A stretch of 64,000 nt of DNA from assembly GCA_005784505.1 (NCBI GenBank), contig VCAZ01000012.1:4947660-5011659 (forward strand), written 5' to 3'. Within the stretch, counting starts at the first letter, position 1. Every line of letters starts with the position of its first letter. Below the pieces are notes generated by a model. It searched no databases, was not told the DNA's origin, and saw only the letters and a program-made list of their open reading frames with translations. Source of the DNA: Bagarius yarrelli. Its lineage: Eukaryota > Chordata > Actinopteri > Siluriformes > Sisoridae. Positions 1-11,690 of this stretch are shown here, in pieces. Position numbers and translations under genes: made by a program.

Positions 1-633
1 AAGCAACACAGCTACAACAAATAAAATTTATAAACAGTGTATAACATTTATAGTGTGCAAATAACCAAGGATTGACAATAATTATATAATAATTATAGTC
101 ATATTGGTGGCACAGAGGGGTTCCAAATAAAATTCTGCTTAGGGCCAGTAAAGGCTGGGCCATCCTATTACACTTAACGCCACGAGATGAGAGCATAAAC
201 CATTACACATATTGCCTTGTTAAAGACTGCCAAACTCTGACATACTGTTGTAGGTAAACTTTAAAGGCCGGACCTAATTTATTATGTACTGGAAATGCAA
301 TGCTTGAAATAGTAAACACGATATGGTGTAAATATAATATAGTAGGGTTATGTAATTTAACCCTTTTAAAAAAGAGTTAATTTTTTATCATATTATTAAT
401 TCAGCAGGACAATAGTGAACAATTGCTTTTGGTTTATATCAATTACTGTGGGACAATACACAAATGCAGTAAGGGGTATGAAACAAAGTAAAGCAGCAGG
501 TGGGTACTGAGATGCTCCTTGTGTGTCTTTGTATCTTGGTACTTATCCTTATCTTAGATAAAATTATTATTTCAGTTTGTAATAGCAGAGAATTCAAAAA
601 AGTTAATATAGACCAGTCCAAGTAGCCTTCTGT
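1..633. other. AT-rich intergenic DNA, no gene seen
   Basis: No open frame with protein-family character, RNA gene or recognisable repeat is visible up to the start of the LTR at 634. Short frames here look like chance. Confidence 0.6.
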
Positions 634-1135
634 TGTAAGGTTTTTAATGTTCTTGTTTATTGTTTTTCTTGTTTCATGTTTCTTGTTTTGTTGTTTTTGT
701 TGTTTTATGTTGATTCTTGTTTCTTGTTTTTTTTGTGTCTAGGCTAAGCTATGCTAGCTAGCCAAGCTATGCTATGCTAGCTAGCTAGCTTAGCTAGCCT
801 AGGCAGTGTTTTGTTTACTTCCTTGTTCCTCATGTCTTCCGGTCATGTGCTTCCCCTTGTCCTTGTCCTTGTCATTGTTTAGTTTGGTCCTAAGTGTTCA
901 CAGGTGTTCCTCGTTTTGTCTTGTGTATTTATAGCCCCTCTATCTGTCTTGTCTTTGTGGTTTGTTGGTCCCTGTACCACTGTGGTGAGGCCATGTTCCT
1001 GCCATGTTCCTGCCATGTTCCTGCCATGTTCCTGCCATGTTCCTGCCATGTTCCTGCCATAGTATTTTGTAAATAAACTGCACTTGGGTTCTAAATACAT
1101 CTCGCCTCAGTGGACTTCCTTTACAGAACAAACCA
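634..1135 (+). repeat. 5' LTR of the element at 634-2417
   Basis: Begins TGTAAGG, has an AATAAA-type signal near 1071, and ends TTTACA after a 'cgcctcag' motif that recurs in reverse orientation at about 11300, 45990 and 47830. It contains a six-copy 11-bp tandem repeat at 991-1058. Confidence 0.65.
991..1058 (+). repeat. 11-bp tandem repeat inside the LTR
   Basis: About six head-to-tail copies of CCATGTTCCTG. It is expanded only in this LTR copy; the other LTRs have one or two CATGTGTTCCT-like units at the equivalent place. The frames seen in it on both strands are low-complexity artefacts. Confidence 0.85.
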
Positions 1136-1143
1136 CCAAGACA

Positions 1144-1548
1144 ATGAACCCAGCAGTTAACCGTCTGCTTCGCCTGCGGCAAGGCAATTCCTCCATAGAG
1201 GAATATGTGGAGGGGTTTTGTGGCATTTGCAATCCCATGGGATTTAATGATGTCGCTTTAAAGGACTTTTCCCGGTTTGGATTAAATGACCGTGTTGGGT
1301 GTTTGTTGCCAGGGGGAAAAATTCATTGGTCCCTGGCGGAATATATAGACCATGCTTTGCTGCTAAGCGGGTCATCGTTCACAGTGGGGTTAACAGATGA
1401 GGAACCCTGTAGCTCCACAATGACCACCACTCCGCAGCCAAGCTCCACGATGGCCGCCGCTCCGCAGCCAAGCTTCACGATGGCCTCCTCTCTGCAGCCA
1501 AGCTTTACAGTACATTTGATTATTACAACATGCTGTAATAAACAATAA
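1144..1548 (+). pseudogene. Gag-like ORF of the LTR element
   Basis: An open frame runs from an ATG at 1144 (open from 1084) to 1548. It has a compact helical N-terminal part with a motif RQGNSSIEEYVE, then LLPGGKIHW, which resembles the gag-like ORF of many fish retroelements. Its C-terminus is a proline/alanine repeat (TMAAAPQPS-type, ten residues per 30 bp, three copies at about 1420-1510). There is no zinc knuckle and no pol. A shortened, frame-broken relative lies on the reverse strand at about 47000-47800, where the 30-bp repeat has expanded to some 20 copies. Family assignment is by recognition only. Confidence 0.55.
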
Positions 1549-1565
1549 CATGCGGTGTCACCAAG

Positions 1566-2074
1566 ATGAGGATGGGTTCCCTATTGAGTCTGGTTTCTCT
1601 CAAGATTTGTTCCTCCCAGATGGCGGTCGCTCTGCTGCCAAGACTGGTGTCCTGTGTGGCGGATCCTGAGATGGGAACTACGTTTCAGCCCATCTCGGAG
1701 GCTCTCCCTGTCATCGGAGTTGCCATCCTCTGCGTTTGGGCCACTTATTGCTCTGTTCACGCTCCTAAACCTGCCCGAGAGACGGATCCAGAACCAGCGC
1801 CGGACCCCAGAGCCGGGACCAGGCCAGGACGTACTGTCCCGGTGACTGAGTCGGATCGTGGGCCATCCCCACAATGGTGCTATGATCTGGTTTACCATCC
1901 AGGCCATGAAGGGTTCCACGGCCTCCCTGCGGTCCAAGGATTGGGGTTCTGCAGGCGTCATGGGCCTGGCCCGCCATCCCACCCCGCTAGACCCCTCCGT
2001 TCCTCCCCCCTCCTTAAGATTTGTGGAGGTGGAGTTTGGACGTCTGGAGCTGCCCATTGGGGGGGTTGGGGGTT
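1566..2074 (+). mobile_element. Internal 3' region of the LTR element
   Basis: GC-richer than its surroundings. A reading of 'GVAILCVWAT' followed by a Pro/Arg/Glu-rich stretch matches a reverse-strand reading at 46591-46962 in the second element, so this is shared internal sequence. No enzyme domain is seen, and the competing frames on both strands are probably not genuine. Confidence 0.5.
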
Positions 2075-2417
2075 TGTAGGTTTTATTTCTGGGGTTTTTT
2101 GTGGTTCATTATATGTTTGTTGTTTTCGTGTTGTATGTGTTCCTTGTTGTTTGTGTCTAGGCGAATCTAGCTAGCTAGCTAGCTTAGGTAGCCCCAGGCA
2201 GTGTTTTGTTTACTTCCGTGTGCCTCAAAGGGCTCCCAGTCCGTGCGTCCCCTTGTCCTGTCATTGGTTAGTTTGGCCTAAGTGGGCCAGGGTTTTTTTC
2301 TTGTGTAGGGAGAGCCCCTCTGCGTCGGGGGCGGTGTGTGTGTTTCCCTATACCAATGGCCAGCCAGCCGCATGTGTCTAAACCTATTGTCTGTTTTTAA
2401 TTGGTATTTTCCCTACA
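2075..2417 (+). repeat. 3' LTR of the element at 634-2417, shortened
   Basis: Starts TGTAGG and ends CCCTACA. It shares the CTAG-rich run and the GTTTTGTTTACTTCC block with the 5' LTR but lacks the 11-bp tandem repeat and the polyadenylation part. The differences from the 5' LTR imply an old insertion. Confidence 0.6.
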
Positions 2418-3359
2418 GTGTATGTATACAGTCTTTTATTTGGATTCATGTTAAAGCCCCACTATAAGGACAGTAGCAAGAAAAAAATACCCTTTACTGT
2501 CTGCGACAAACACTACCCAAAAGAGTGGCCTGTTGCCATAGAAATCTCTTAACGAAAAAGCACTGAAGAGTGCATTTGGGGAAAAGGCACTCTTAACAAC
2601 AAACAAACAAAACCCAATCATTCAAAAAATCACAACACAACTTAGACTTTGAACTTATTCAATCCGTTTGAGTTATTCCGTAAAAGCAACTTTTTTATTT
2701 TAATTATTTAAACGACTTCTATTGTTATATTTTTGTATATATCAACTCTTTCAATAATCTTTTTATTTAGTATTATTCATTGTTTTTCTGATAAACCTTG
2801 GAACAGAAGAATACTGTTTTTTTATATCATTCTGACCTGCCAAGAATAATTTACTTGCATGCCATGAGTGGACACCAGTAATAATTATTCTCATCCTTGC
2901 CTTCCTCATTGCAGTTTTTTTTTTAGTGAAGAATGCCTGTGGAGATTATGGCCTGAAGAAGTAAGACAACTTTGATCTGTTATTATTTTGTGTTATTTTA
3001 AAATAGTTACACTATTTTATGTTATCCTGCCACCAGGGGCGCATTAGTGTGCTGGGGATTCTAACCACTCCAACTTAAAATCTGTACTTCCCAATTTAAT
3101 CAGCACGTTTCCTGTGCTACGAGAGGAAACAAACACTAGACATGTTTACAGTAACACGGCTGATGCATACTTTCCTCCCCACATGGGCTCAATCACCTCT
3201 CTTTGTTTATGCTACCTAATACACACCACTCATCAAACGTGTGAACCATATGAGGACTATGAAAGTATAGCAAGCACTACAAGACACTGACATCAACAGC
3301 TACAATACCTGACTGGAGCTGTTGTCTCACAGGCCATCTCAGACAAACAGACAGACATC
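2418..3359. other. AT-rich DNA, no gene seen
   Basis: Nothing recognisable. There are short A/T runs and no sustained coding frame. Confidence 0.5.
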
Positions 3360-4230
3360 ATCTATACATTATCTGTACTGGACCATATCACAAGTGTATT
3401 AACAACGTCACCACTGTCAAACATGTGCCGCTGGCCAAGTAGAAGTCTGGTGGGTGAACGCCGAGATCCGCCTCTGCTATGGTAGTCAAGAGATCTGCTT
3501 GATGAAGAGGCCAGCCAGGGCCAACCTAAAAAGGGCCTTAGGAAAGCCAAGAATGCACATAAATGCACAATCGAAGAGCATTCCAGAGCAATGTGGCCCA
3601 ATGTGCATCCGGGGGTCACATTGGGCCCATGGTGAAGGGCATCCGGACCATCACTGATACAAGCCATTAATAACACTCTACCAACCAGCAATGCTTCCGC
3701 CAGACGAGCGCACAACTTTTTTGCTCGCTGACAAAGCACATACACACCTAGAAATGCGACTCTCTATATTTTTTTCAACCTGTCACTGCTGAGGACACTT
3801 CCCCACAGTCTGAAGACACAACCATTACACCAGTGCCCGAGCGTTCCTCTGCAAAGTGGCTAAATGTCTGCCGCCTGTTCCTACTATTGTGATGAAGTGC
3901 TTTAAAACCTAGTTCTATCTCCCTTGATAGCGAGACTACCACTACACTGGACCTACACCGATTTGCCTACAGTCCAAATAGGTCACGGAGGATGCCATTT
4001 CACTGCTATTCATCGAGCATTACCCACCTGGACAATAACAATGCATACATTCGGATGTTTTTTTATTGATTTCAGCTATGCTTTTATTACAGCCATTCCC
4101 AGTAAACACACATCCACAACCCTCATACTGAACACCTGCGTCCTGCAAGGCTGTGTTCTGAGCCCACTGCTTTACTCCTGTTCAACCTCATGCCACAAAG
4201 ACCAACTCTAACAGCATCAACACTTCCTTC
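3360..4230 (+). mobile_element. LINE ORF2 remnant (CR1/L2/Rex-type reverse transcriptase)
   Basis: Scattered frames on the + strand read as the reverse transcriptase of a non-LTR element. Near 4055-4090 there is FFIDFSYAF (RT motif of the IDFS-AF type), and near 4140-4170 there is LQGCVLSPLLYS (RT GCVLSPLL box). Upstream, about 3430-3900, are pieces of the region before RT, including a VMKCF-like reading. Frames shift many times, so this is a dead copy. The YADD box is not seen. Confidence 0.65.
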
Positions 4231-6519
4231 TACATCAACACGTCTTAATAGAGTGGTCTCTAGCTGTATTCCTGGTGTCCACGCTCTGAGGATCTGGGAT
4301 CCATCTAACCCTCAAGGGACCAGCTACACAGTCTCTGGTAACGTTTTACACTAATTTCTGAAAGGTGTTCAGACAACATTTAGAAGATACCACAATTGGT
4401 GAGAATTTTTTATTTAAAACAAGGTCAGAGTTATATTCATGTGTATGCTTGGCTACTTGGCTACAACTTATTGTCAGAACCTTCTCTCAGACTATGGCTC
4501 GCCACCTACATACTCCATGGGTTCGAAAGTTTTATCACTCTCACTCCGTGTGGCGGAGCACGACAAGCTGTATGGAAAGCCATACATCTCAAATGCACTC
4601 TCCCAAACCGTCAACCAAGAAAGTAAACCCAGAACCAGTCTCCAAAATGATACAAATGGAGAGCACAAAGCTCACTCCGACTGAGTGACGCCGTCGTCTG
4701 ATCCAGGGACAACTAATATTGTAAACATGTGTCCCACTGTCTATATCAAAAACTGAAAAAAGGCACTTCCCATTAGCCTAACATTCAGTTTCTAGGTTAG
4801 CACATATCTGCTGTAGGCATCTAAATGTTGAAGGACAGGTGGAAGCTATCCGGCATGGCCTTGCCCCTCCTCATTCAAATAATTGCAAGATTTCTAGAAT
4901 TTGCTAGAACCCACCTCCTCCAACCATCTCATGCTAAGAATCACTTTTGGTCGCTTGATTGACCAATGATGCAGTGAGGGGTTGTCAGTAATTCACCATG
5001 TCCAAGACTCCTCGTCACCTGCCCATCGTAAAACTCCTACTTCTGCCCTCGCCCCAACATCGATGATCACACATCAGGGTGGACTTTGTCACGAACTCTC
5101 CAGCATCAAATGATAGTACATGTATCCTGGTTTCAGGCGTTAAAATATATTTTTACGAGATTCCCCTTTTCTGGGTTAACCTTGTTCATCACGAAGTTCT
5201 CTGTGAGTTTCAAAGACTTTAAGTTTGCTTAAACTGCATTCTTGTTTCATTCCACTGAAATAAAAGTTCTCTGTTTGATTCTAACCCGTGTTCTGAGTCT
5301 ACTTCGCGTTACAGACTTCTGTAGATTTAAACACATTTCATTGCTATTTACTGTCTGTCTTCTGTCTTCATCTCTCTATCTATCTTTCTAACTTTCCTAC
5401 TGAGTCTTTATGATTGAATCCAACCATTTTTAGCCTGGACATTTATTGTAGCAACTAAAACCGACAGAGCATAAAGGATGAGTGCAGTTTATCACCACTA
5501 AAATCAGGCCATGAGCCAAGTATTATCCTGTTTTATTAAACACAGACAAGAGATAAAGAATTTAAGTGTGAAAATATGGAACATGAAAAAAAATAACATA
5601 GTGAAAAAGAACCAGACCGGAAATGTTTGACTAGCGTTGTGTGAATGTGATTGCAGTACCCCAGAACCGGGGTTAACATTGCTCCTCGCTTCTACTGTAA
5701 TGTAGCTATCTCACCTTAGACGGTAATAAACACTGCCTTCTGCTTTTTTGAATAGCATGAACACACACACACACACCCAAATATATTTGGCTCAACATTT
5801 ATTTTTTTTACCACTTAACAGAGCTCACACCTGAGCACTACCTCACTGTATGTAAATTTAATTAATATAATGGCGTAATGTAGTATAGAATGGTAAGTGC
5901 GTAATGATACATGGCTGCAGGCTGCAAATCCGTCAGATTGCAGTGATTATTATATTTAAGCATGCTTCACTGATTTATATAGTGAGAGAACACAGAAAGC
6001 ACAGCTGTCCTGTCTGATACTAATTTGGCCGAAAAAACATTTGACATGAGATGCTTAATGCGTATAAACCCTCCATTATTTGTACTAGTTTCCTTGGTGT
6101 TTACTGTATGTTATCACCCCCTATATTTTTTAGCCATGATTTTGGCTCTGGGTGGAATAATTACTTGCTCGGCTCTCTGATTATTCCTGTTGTTCTGTCA
6201 TACTGAAATTGCGTCTCTCATATTTTCCTATATAATTCACCCAATTTAACGTGTACATTAAAAATCATCGGAATGCACCGAACTGTGCTTATGTACTTAC
6301 GATGTGGGTGTTAATTACCAGTTCCCCAAGTTTACTCTATTTTTTTACTCCAAGATGTTAAAACGAAATTTTTAAAATGCAATGAATGCTGTGTGCAAAC
6401 AAAACACACTGACATCGCAGAATTCCATCTCCAACTTAGAACAACCGTAGTGGTATGTGTCAACATGACGCCTATTTGAACCCTATTAATAATATTGGTA
6501 TCTAGGGGACAGAGGTGGG
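4231..6519. other. Repeat debris, no gene seen
   Basis: About 4980-5312 ends with a polyadenylation signal near 5260 followed by a pyrimidine-rich stretch and TTACA, which looks like the R-U5 end of another LTR, but I found no partner. A short (AC)n lies at 5760-5776. No sustained coding frame is present. Confidence 0.35.
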
Positions 6520-7480
6520 TAAAAACAAATTTCATTTATTTCGTTACATTATTTGATACATATTTTGAATAACTTTTACTTTCAAGTATCTTTAAGGTTC
6601 TAGTTTACTCATACTCAGGTACATTAAGTGCAAACGTTACCTTTACGATATTTGCGACGCCCTTATTTATAGCGGTGGGGTTAGCAGTGGTGGCTTCGGA
6701 TTGGTAGTTCAACATCTTAATCATATTGCCACCAATGCCCACTTTACTTTAACTTTGCTCATTTGGCAGCGTTCCTCCATTACTGTCAAATGGTAAGTCG
6801 TAGAGCTGCTTTGTAAGTCTCGTGAGACTTTGGAGAGGCTGCTGAGACTTTGGAAGACTGCTTCACAAGTCTAGTGAGATTTTGTTAGATTTTTTGCGCT
6901 TTGCGAGAGACTGTTACAATGTCCCGCCTAAGTTTAGCAAGAGTTTAACTGGAAGATACAGAGAAAGACATTGTGTGTGTGTTTTCAGAACAGATCAGCC
7001 AAGCCTCAGGTTTAGTCTATGTTTTTTACTTCATCTGTCAAAAAGAAAAGTGATGCATGCATGTGATGCCTGCTGTGTAACCAATACAAACAGACATCTC
7101 AGCGGACAAGAATTCCAGCTCAACCTGAAAACACAGCGGTAATTATCAAATTACGCTATGTCAAAATCACACAAACTCTGGCCTTATGTACATCCCATTT
7201 CACACACACTGTCCGATATTTTTCCTCATATCGCTCTTGTGCAAGCAATGACAGATATCTTTTGAACCTTACAAACACACACACGATCAGGAACAAACGT
7301 TTATTCTACATCTGCACTTGAAAACTTTTGAGGAGAGGGATTGCTAGTAACTAGTCTCGAGTAGTTTGTCATTTGATACTTTTTAGTGTTACTCAGTAAC
7401 GATGAAATTGTTACTTTTTTTACTTATACTATTTTGCCATAACTACTTGTACTTACGTAAACACCGATTTGGATACTCCT
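6512..7480. mobile_element. hAT-like non-autonomous element, degenerate
   Basis: The left end reads CAGAGGTGGGTA and is followed by alternating GTTAC/ACTTTTACTT-type blocks. Similar blocks in reverse sense occur at about 7370-7460. This is the usual look of a teleost hAT MITE end. The exact right end is unclear. The small frame at 6882-7142 shows no family resemblance. Confidence 0.4.
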
Positions 7481-8179
7481 CCCCCTCTTCTCATAAAAAC
7501 ACTCAGTTAACAAAACGATACTTATTTGACGTCTTGTCAAAACTTTAGGTCACAAGAGCGCATAGCCACAAATTGTTAGACCATTTCTGCCATGTCGAAT
7601 TAGTATTAATTATTTAGTTAGAAAGACAACGCATTGAAGACTAAAACTTTGTTCCACAAAATATCAAATTCCAAAAGTGAGTGCTGACTATCTAAGATTA
7701 AAATGAAAATGAAGAACGGAGAATTTGCCACTAGCAGAAACATTAGCACACTGCAACCACCCTTTTATATCAATAAATATATACATATAGTCACTAGTGG
7801 AGGTCTGTCCTGTTCTTCTTTGCATAAGTTGTTCAAATGCCTTGAATAATCTATTCACTCAACATGAATAAATCAATAAAATCGAATCTTTTCTATTATC
7901 TTGTCTTTGGATCATCTTTGAAACGGCTTGAAATATTTGTTTCCTGTGACTGATTTAAACCCAGGTTAGTTTAGATCAGGAAAGTCTCTTAAACAACATT
8001 ATTATTGCCTGCCTCTATGGTCCGGATTAAATTTTTGAGCTTGGATCATGTTTGTGTACTTTTCCATGTCAATTCTTGGACACTATTAGATTTTGCTGAT
8101 GTGGCAATTTGCTTAAAAGAAACACGTTTCCCGATAACCTGTTACGCAACGCCACCTTTCTATTCCCACATCCATCTGT

Positions 8180-8740
8180 CATAGTCATCAGCTTCCGACA
8201 TAGGCTGCACTAACTCACATCCAACACGCGCACCATCAGCGCTGGAGCGCCCCAAGGTGCGTGCTCTCCCCATTGCTGTTCTCCCTGCACACAAAGGCCG
8301 CACTTCTAAAGACCCTTCTGTCAAACTCTTAAAGTTTGCAGACGACATAAAAAAAAGTTAACAAATAATGGTTTGACTGCCCAACCTCCAAGACCTGTAC
8401 ACCTCCAGAGTGGAGAAATGTTCGGGTACATTATCACAGACCCCTCCACCCCGGACACATCTTTTTGCCTCCTCCCCTCAGCAAACGCTACCTATGCACT
8501 AGAACCTCTAGACTTAAAAACCTTTTTCCCACATGTCATATCTATTATAATCAGCAAAAACATCATTATTGCTGTAAACCTCTCTCCGTTTTTTATACAA
8601 CCTGTTGGTGAACCATGCACAACATACATATTTCTGCTCTTAATCACAATTTATTCTATATTTTGTATGTTTGTATGTATGTATGTATGTTCATGTAGCA
8701 GGGACAAATGTTTTTACTTGGCTTTTTTTTTCTAATTCTG
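8180..8740 (+). mobile_element. LINE 3' part: RT FADD box and tail, degenerate
   Basis: About 8240-8345 reads, with frameshifts, as an RT segment: a GAPQG-V-SPLLFSL-like block and LLKFADDI, the second carrying the catalytic FADD box at about 8331-8348. The following 400 bp, to a TATG-rich stretch at about 8660-8690, would be the end of the same element. Same broad class as 3360-4230, possibly one element split by later insertions. Confidence 0.5.
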
Positions 8741-8744
8741 ATTC

Positions 8745-9890
8745 TGGTTTAGGGAATAATACTTTTCAACATAAGATTTTTTTTGTTACAGTAAGTCAAG
8801 ATTTTACCTTATTTGGTATTCGCCCAGTTTTATCTATCAATTATCTGGCTAGTCAGTTTATCAATAAAAAGTCTTTATGGATGCCTGTCACAGCCGTGTT
8901 TGCTACAAAACCATAACACCATACCTGTACATTATTATTTGGATGCCATGGGATGACTCTTGATGTAGACCCTCTCCAATTGTTTTTTACATGAATAGAG
9001 GCATAAACTTGTTTACTTTCTGTATGTTTTAATATCAGGATTAACCTTAAGACATGCATTGCCATATGACAGTGCCCTGCGTGCATAAAGCACTTACTTT
9101 CAATTCTATATTCATACTATGCTTAATCATCTCATAAAACACCCTTTTATATTTGTGTGTTGCGTGTGTTGTGTGTTATATTAGATCTATGTATAACACA
9201 CAGAGTTCACTTTCCAGTATACTTTCCCCTGGGCAATGACTAAGCGTGTGTGTAAGTGTATGGACCCCATAGATGGATGACAAGACTCAAAGTCACGTCT
9301 ATAGATAGAAATTAGGACCCATTTGTGGGCGGCTGTACAGAATCTATCATCCTGAATAAATCATGATGGCATGATGGGAGAGAAGTGAAAAACTTTTAAA
9401 GATTTCAGCAAAAAAAACCTCAGCTCTCTAAGCAAGAGACAGATACTAAGAGACGGGTGTATTTATAATTTAATTACCCTACAGTTATCCTTAATTAATC
9501 AAATAACATAATAACAAGCATTAATTACTTTGCTATTAATATCTCTCTTTTTAGTATGGAATTTGATGAATTTGCTGACTCTACTTAATTTGATATAATT
9601 AAGATAAGATGAACATCAATTTAAACTCAACCTTTAACCTACAAAGATTAGAAAGTTTGCAAAAAATTTATTAAAACAATTTCTCTTTCCATCAAACAAT
9701 TAAATAGATAATCTTAGATAGTACATCTTAAGCATAACAAGAAAGCAGCTGCAGAAAAACAAATTTAAGCACAAAGCAAGTAATAAACCAAGGTCATTTT
9801 AAACCAGTATAACTGGGTATCCTTAGTGCGAACATACTGCACCACATCCCATATTTAAAGAAATAACTTCAAATATATTTCTTTTCTTTA
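8745..9890. other. AT-rich intergenic DNA, no gene seen
   Basis: No feature recognised. A weak GTGTGTTGCGTGTGTTGTGTG stretch lies near 9155. Confidence 0.5.
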
Positions 9891-10212
9891 CGGCTTAGTG
9901 GTTAGCACTGTTGCCTCACAGCAAGAAGGTCCCAGGTTCGTATCCCTGGCGGTGGTCTTTCCCAGTCTTGTGTAGGTTTACTCCGGGTACTTCGGTTTCC
10001 CCCTACAGTCCTAAAACATGTATGTTAGGATAATTGGTGATTCTAAATTGCCCATAGGAGTGCATGTGTGTAGTTGTTTCTTTGTATGTTGCCCTGCGAT
10101 GAACCGGCAAGATATCCAAGACGTACCCCTGCCATTCACCTAATGACAGCAGATAGACTCCAGCCGATCCACATAAGCCTGATTAAGAAAAAGTGGGTAT
10201 AGACAATAGATA
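9891..10212 (+). mobile_element. tRNA-headed SINE, family A
   Basis: Starts CGGCTTAGTGGTTAGCACTG, a tRNA-like A box, followed 30 bp later by GGTTCGTATCC, a B box. It goes on with the common teleost tail (CAGTCCTAAAACATGTA, TGATTCTAAATTGCCC, GCCCTGCGATG) and ends GGGTATAGACAATAGATA. Partial copies occur at 21945-22012 (-), 30588-30830 (+) and 62262-62350 (-). Confidence 0.75.
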
Positions 10213-10469
10213 AATTGAGATTTCTTTAGATATGCATTTCTTAAATGCCCATATGTTTTTCGATTGCATTACTTTTTTGTCTAGAAGATGATGAACACTG
10301 ATTTTAATAAAATAAATCTAATTATTACTTAAATGTACCAAAAGATAACAAAAAAAAAATTAGGTTTGCCCTGGTCAAATGTTAGTGCAATTGTTGTCTG
10401 GAAACAACAATCGCTTATCCAACAAGAGTTGAAAACTCTTGGAGCATGGAGCCACCAAATCCTAAAGTA

Positions 10470-10650
10470 CATAACACATAAAAATTGCCTACATCTGCTG
10501 AATCACTCAGAACAGATTTAAAACTGCCTCTGGAACCAACATAATCACAAGCAGTGTGTATCAGGAAGTTCATAAAAAAGCTATTACATGGCCCAGCAAC
10601 TGCACACAAAACTACGGTCTCTATGTGCAATGCAAATTGGTGGTGTAAAG
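10470..10650 (+). mobile_element. Tc1-like transposase fragment
   Basis: The stretch from about 10525 (CTCTGGAACCAACATAATCA) through the GCAACTGCACACAAAACTAC block to TGGTGGTGTAAAGCA follows the Tc1 transposase region that reads as an S-G-x-x-x-S-x-R-T-V-H-R-E-L type helix and an A-A-A-H-K-P segment. Stops and shifts show it is dead. Confidence 0.55.
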
Positions 10651-10931
10651 CAAGGTGTTAGCGAACCCTGAAAAAGTTAATCATGCTTCACTACCTCATA
10701 GTCTGATGGCTTACTGAGTATTTGATGAGTGCTATGAGGACGTGTCCATAATGGTGCATTGTTGTTCAGAGTAGGGGATGGGCCCTTTAGTTCTGATTGA
10801 AGGTTATTTTATGCACTAACTTTTTAAATATAATGCACTTTTCTGTTTTAGGATGGAGGAACTCCAGTAGCCTGTACCCCAGTTCCATGAAAGCCTTTAG
10901 GATAAATAAATGTGATACAAAAGTTAATAAC

Positions 10932-11282
10932 TGTCATGTTTTATGTTTCATATTTTTCTACTGTTTTTGCTCTTTTGTTTTATGTTTCATGTTTATGTTT
11001 CATGTTTATCTTTTATGTTTATGTTTGCATTGTGTTTATGTTTTAAGATTATGCTTCTGTTCATGTGTTTTGTTTACTTCCTGACTTGTTCCTTGCCATG
11101 TGATCTTTGTTCCCCATGTGTTCCTGTCACGTGATCCCTTTGTCCATGTGTCTTGTTTCCCACTGGTTAATCTTGTAGATTTATAGCCCTTGTGTTTCTC
11201 TTTGTTTTTGGCATGGATTTCTGTTGTGTCCCTGTACCGCTGTCCTAAGTCTGTCAAGCTAAGTCAAGTTAAGTGTATCTGT
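10932..11282 (+). repeat. LTR, + orientation, half of an inverted pair
   Basis: Begins TGTCATGTTTTATG and shares with the LTR at 634-1135 the blocks TTTTGTTTACTTCC, ATTTATAGCCC and CCCTGTACC. It lacks its own 3' end and runs directly into a reverse-oriented LTR at 11283. Confidence 0.6.
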
Positions 11283-11690
11283 GTAATGATTCTCCAATGA
11301 GGCAAGACGTATGAGAACCCGAGTGCCTTTTTTTACAGAATTGTCAAAACATAAATATAAACTAAACTTAACTAACATAAACTAAACTTGACCTGAATGA
11401 ACTTACTAAACATTTAGCAACTGAATTACAACTGAACTTTAGCGTAAACAGACTCACCGGCAGTGGTACACAAACAACAATCCACAAAAACACAAGGCTT
11501 ATATATATATATATATATAATATATATATAGATATATATATATATATATCATACTACACACACACAAGACTCACAAAAAAGAAACAAGAGACACCTGCAA
11601 TAAGGAACACATGACCAAATTCACCAATTAAAACATGACACAAGGACAGGAGAATCATCTGGCAGGAATGGCTTTTATGAAAAGACAGGA
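11283..11690 (-). repeat. LTR, - orientation, half of an inverted pair
   Basis: Starts TGTAATGATTCTCCAATGAG, which aligns with the left edge of the reverse-strand LTRs at 45977 and 47814. It shares ACTCACCG-CAG-GGTACA and CACATGACCAAAT with them. An (AT)n run at 11501-11550 has expanded inside it. Confidence 0.6.

Larger units (their letters stand above)
634..2417 (+). mobile_element. Non-autonomous LTR retrotransposon with gag-like ORF, decayed
   Basis: Two related direct repeats bound the element: 634-1135 and 2075-2417. Both begin TGTA, carry a run of CTAG/GCTAG and a shared stretch reading GGCAGTGTTTTGTTTACTTC, and end in TACA. Between them lie a gag-like frame and a tail with homology to the reverse-strand element at 45977-48174. 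No protease, reverse transcriptase or integrase is visible, so the element must have been moved in trans. I saw no clear target-site duplication. Two further LTRs of the same family form an inverted pair at 10932-11690. Confidence 0.7.

Noticed and set aside
990..1060. CRISPR-like short direct repeats
   Set aside because: The 11-bp units abut with no spacers and lie in an LTR of a vertebrate genome.
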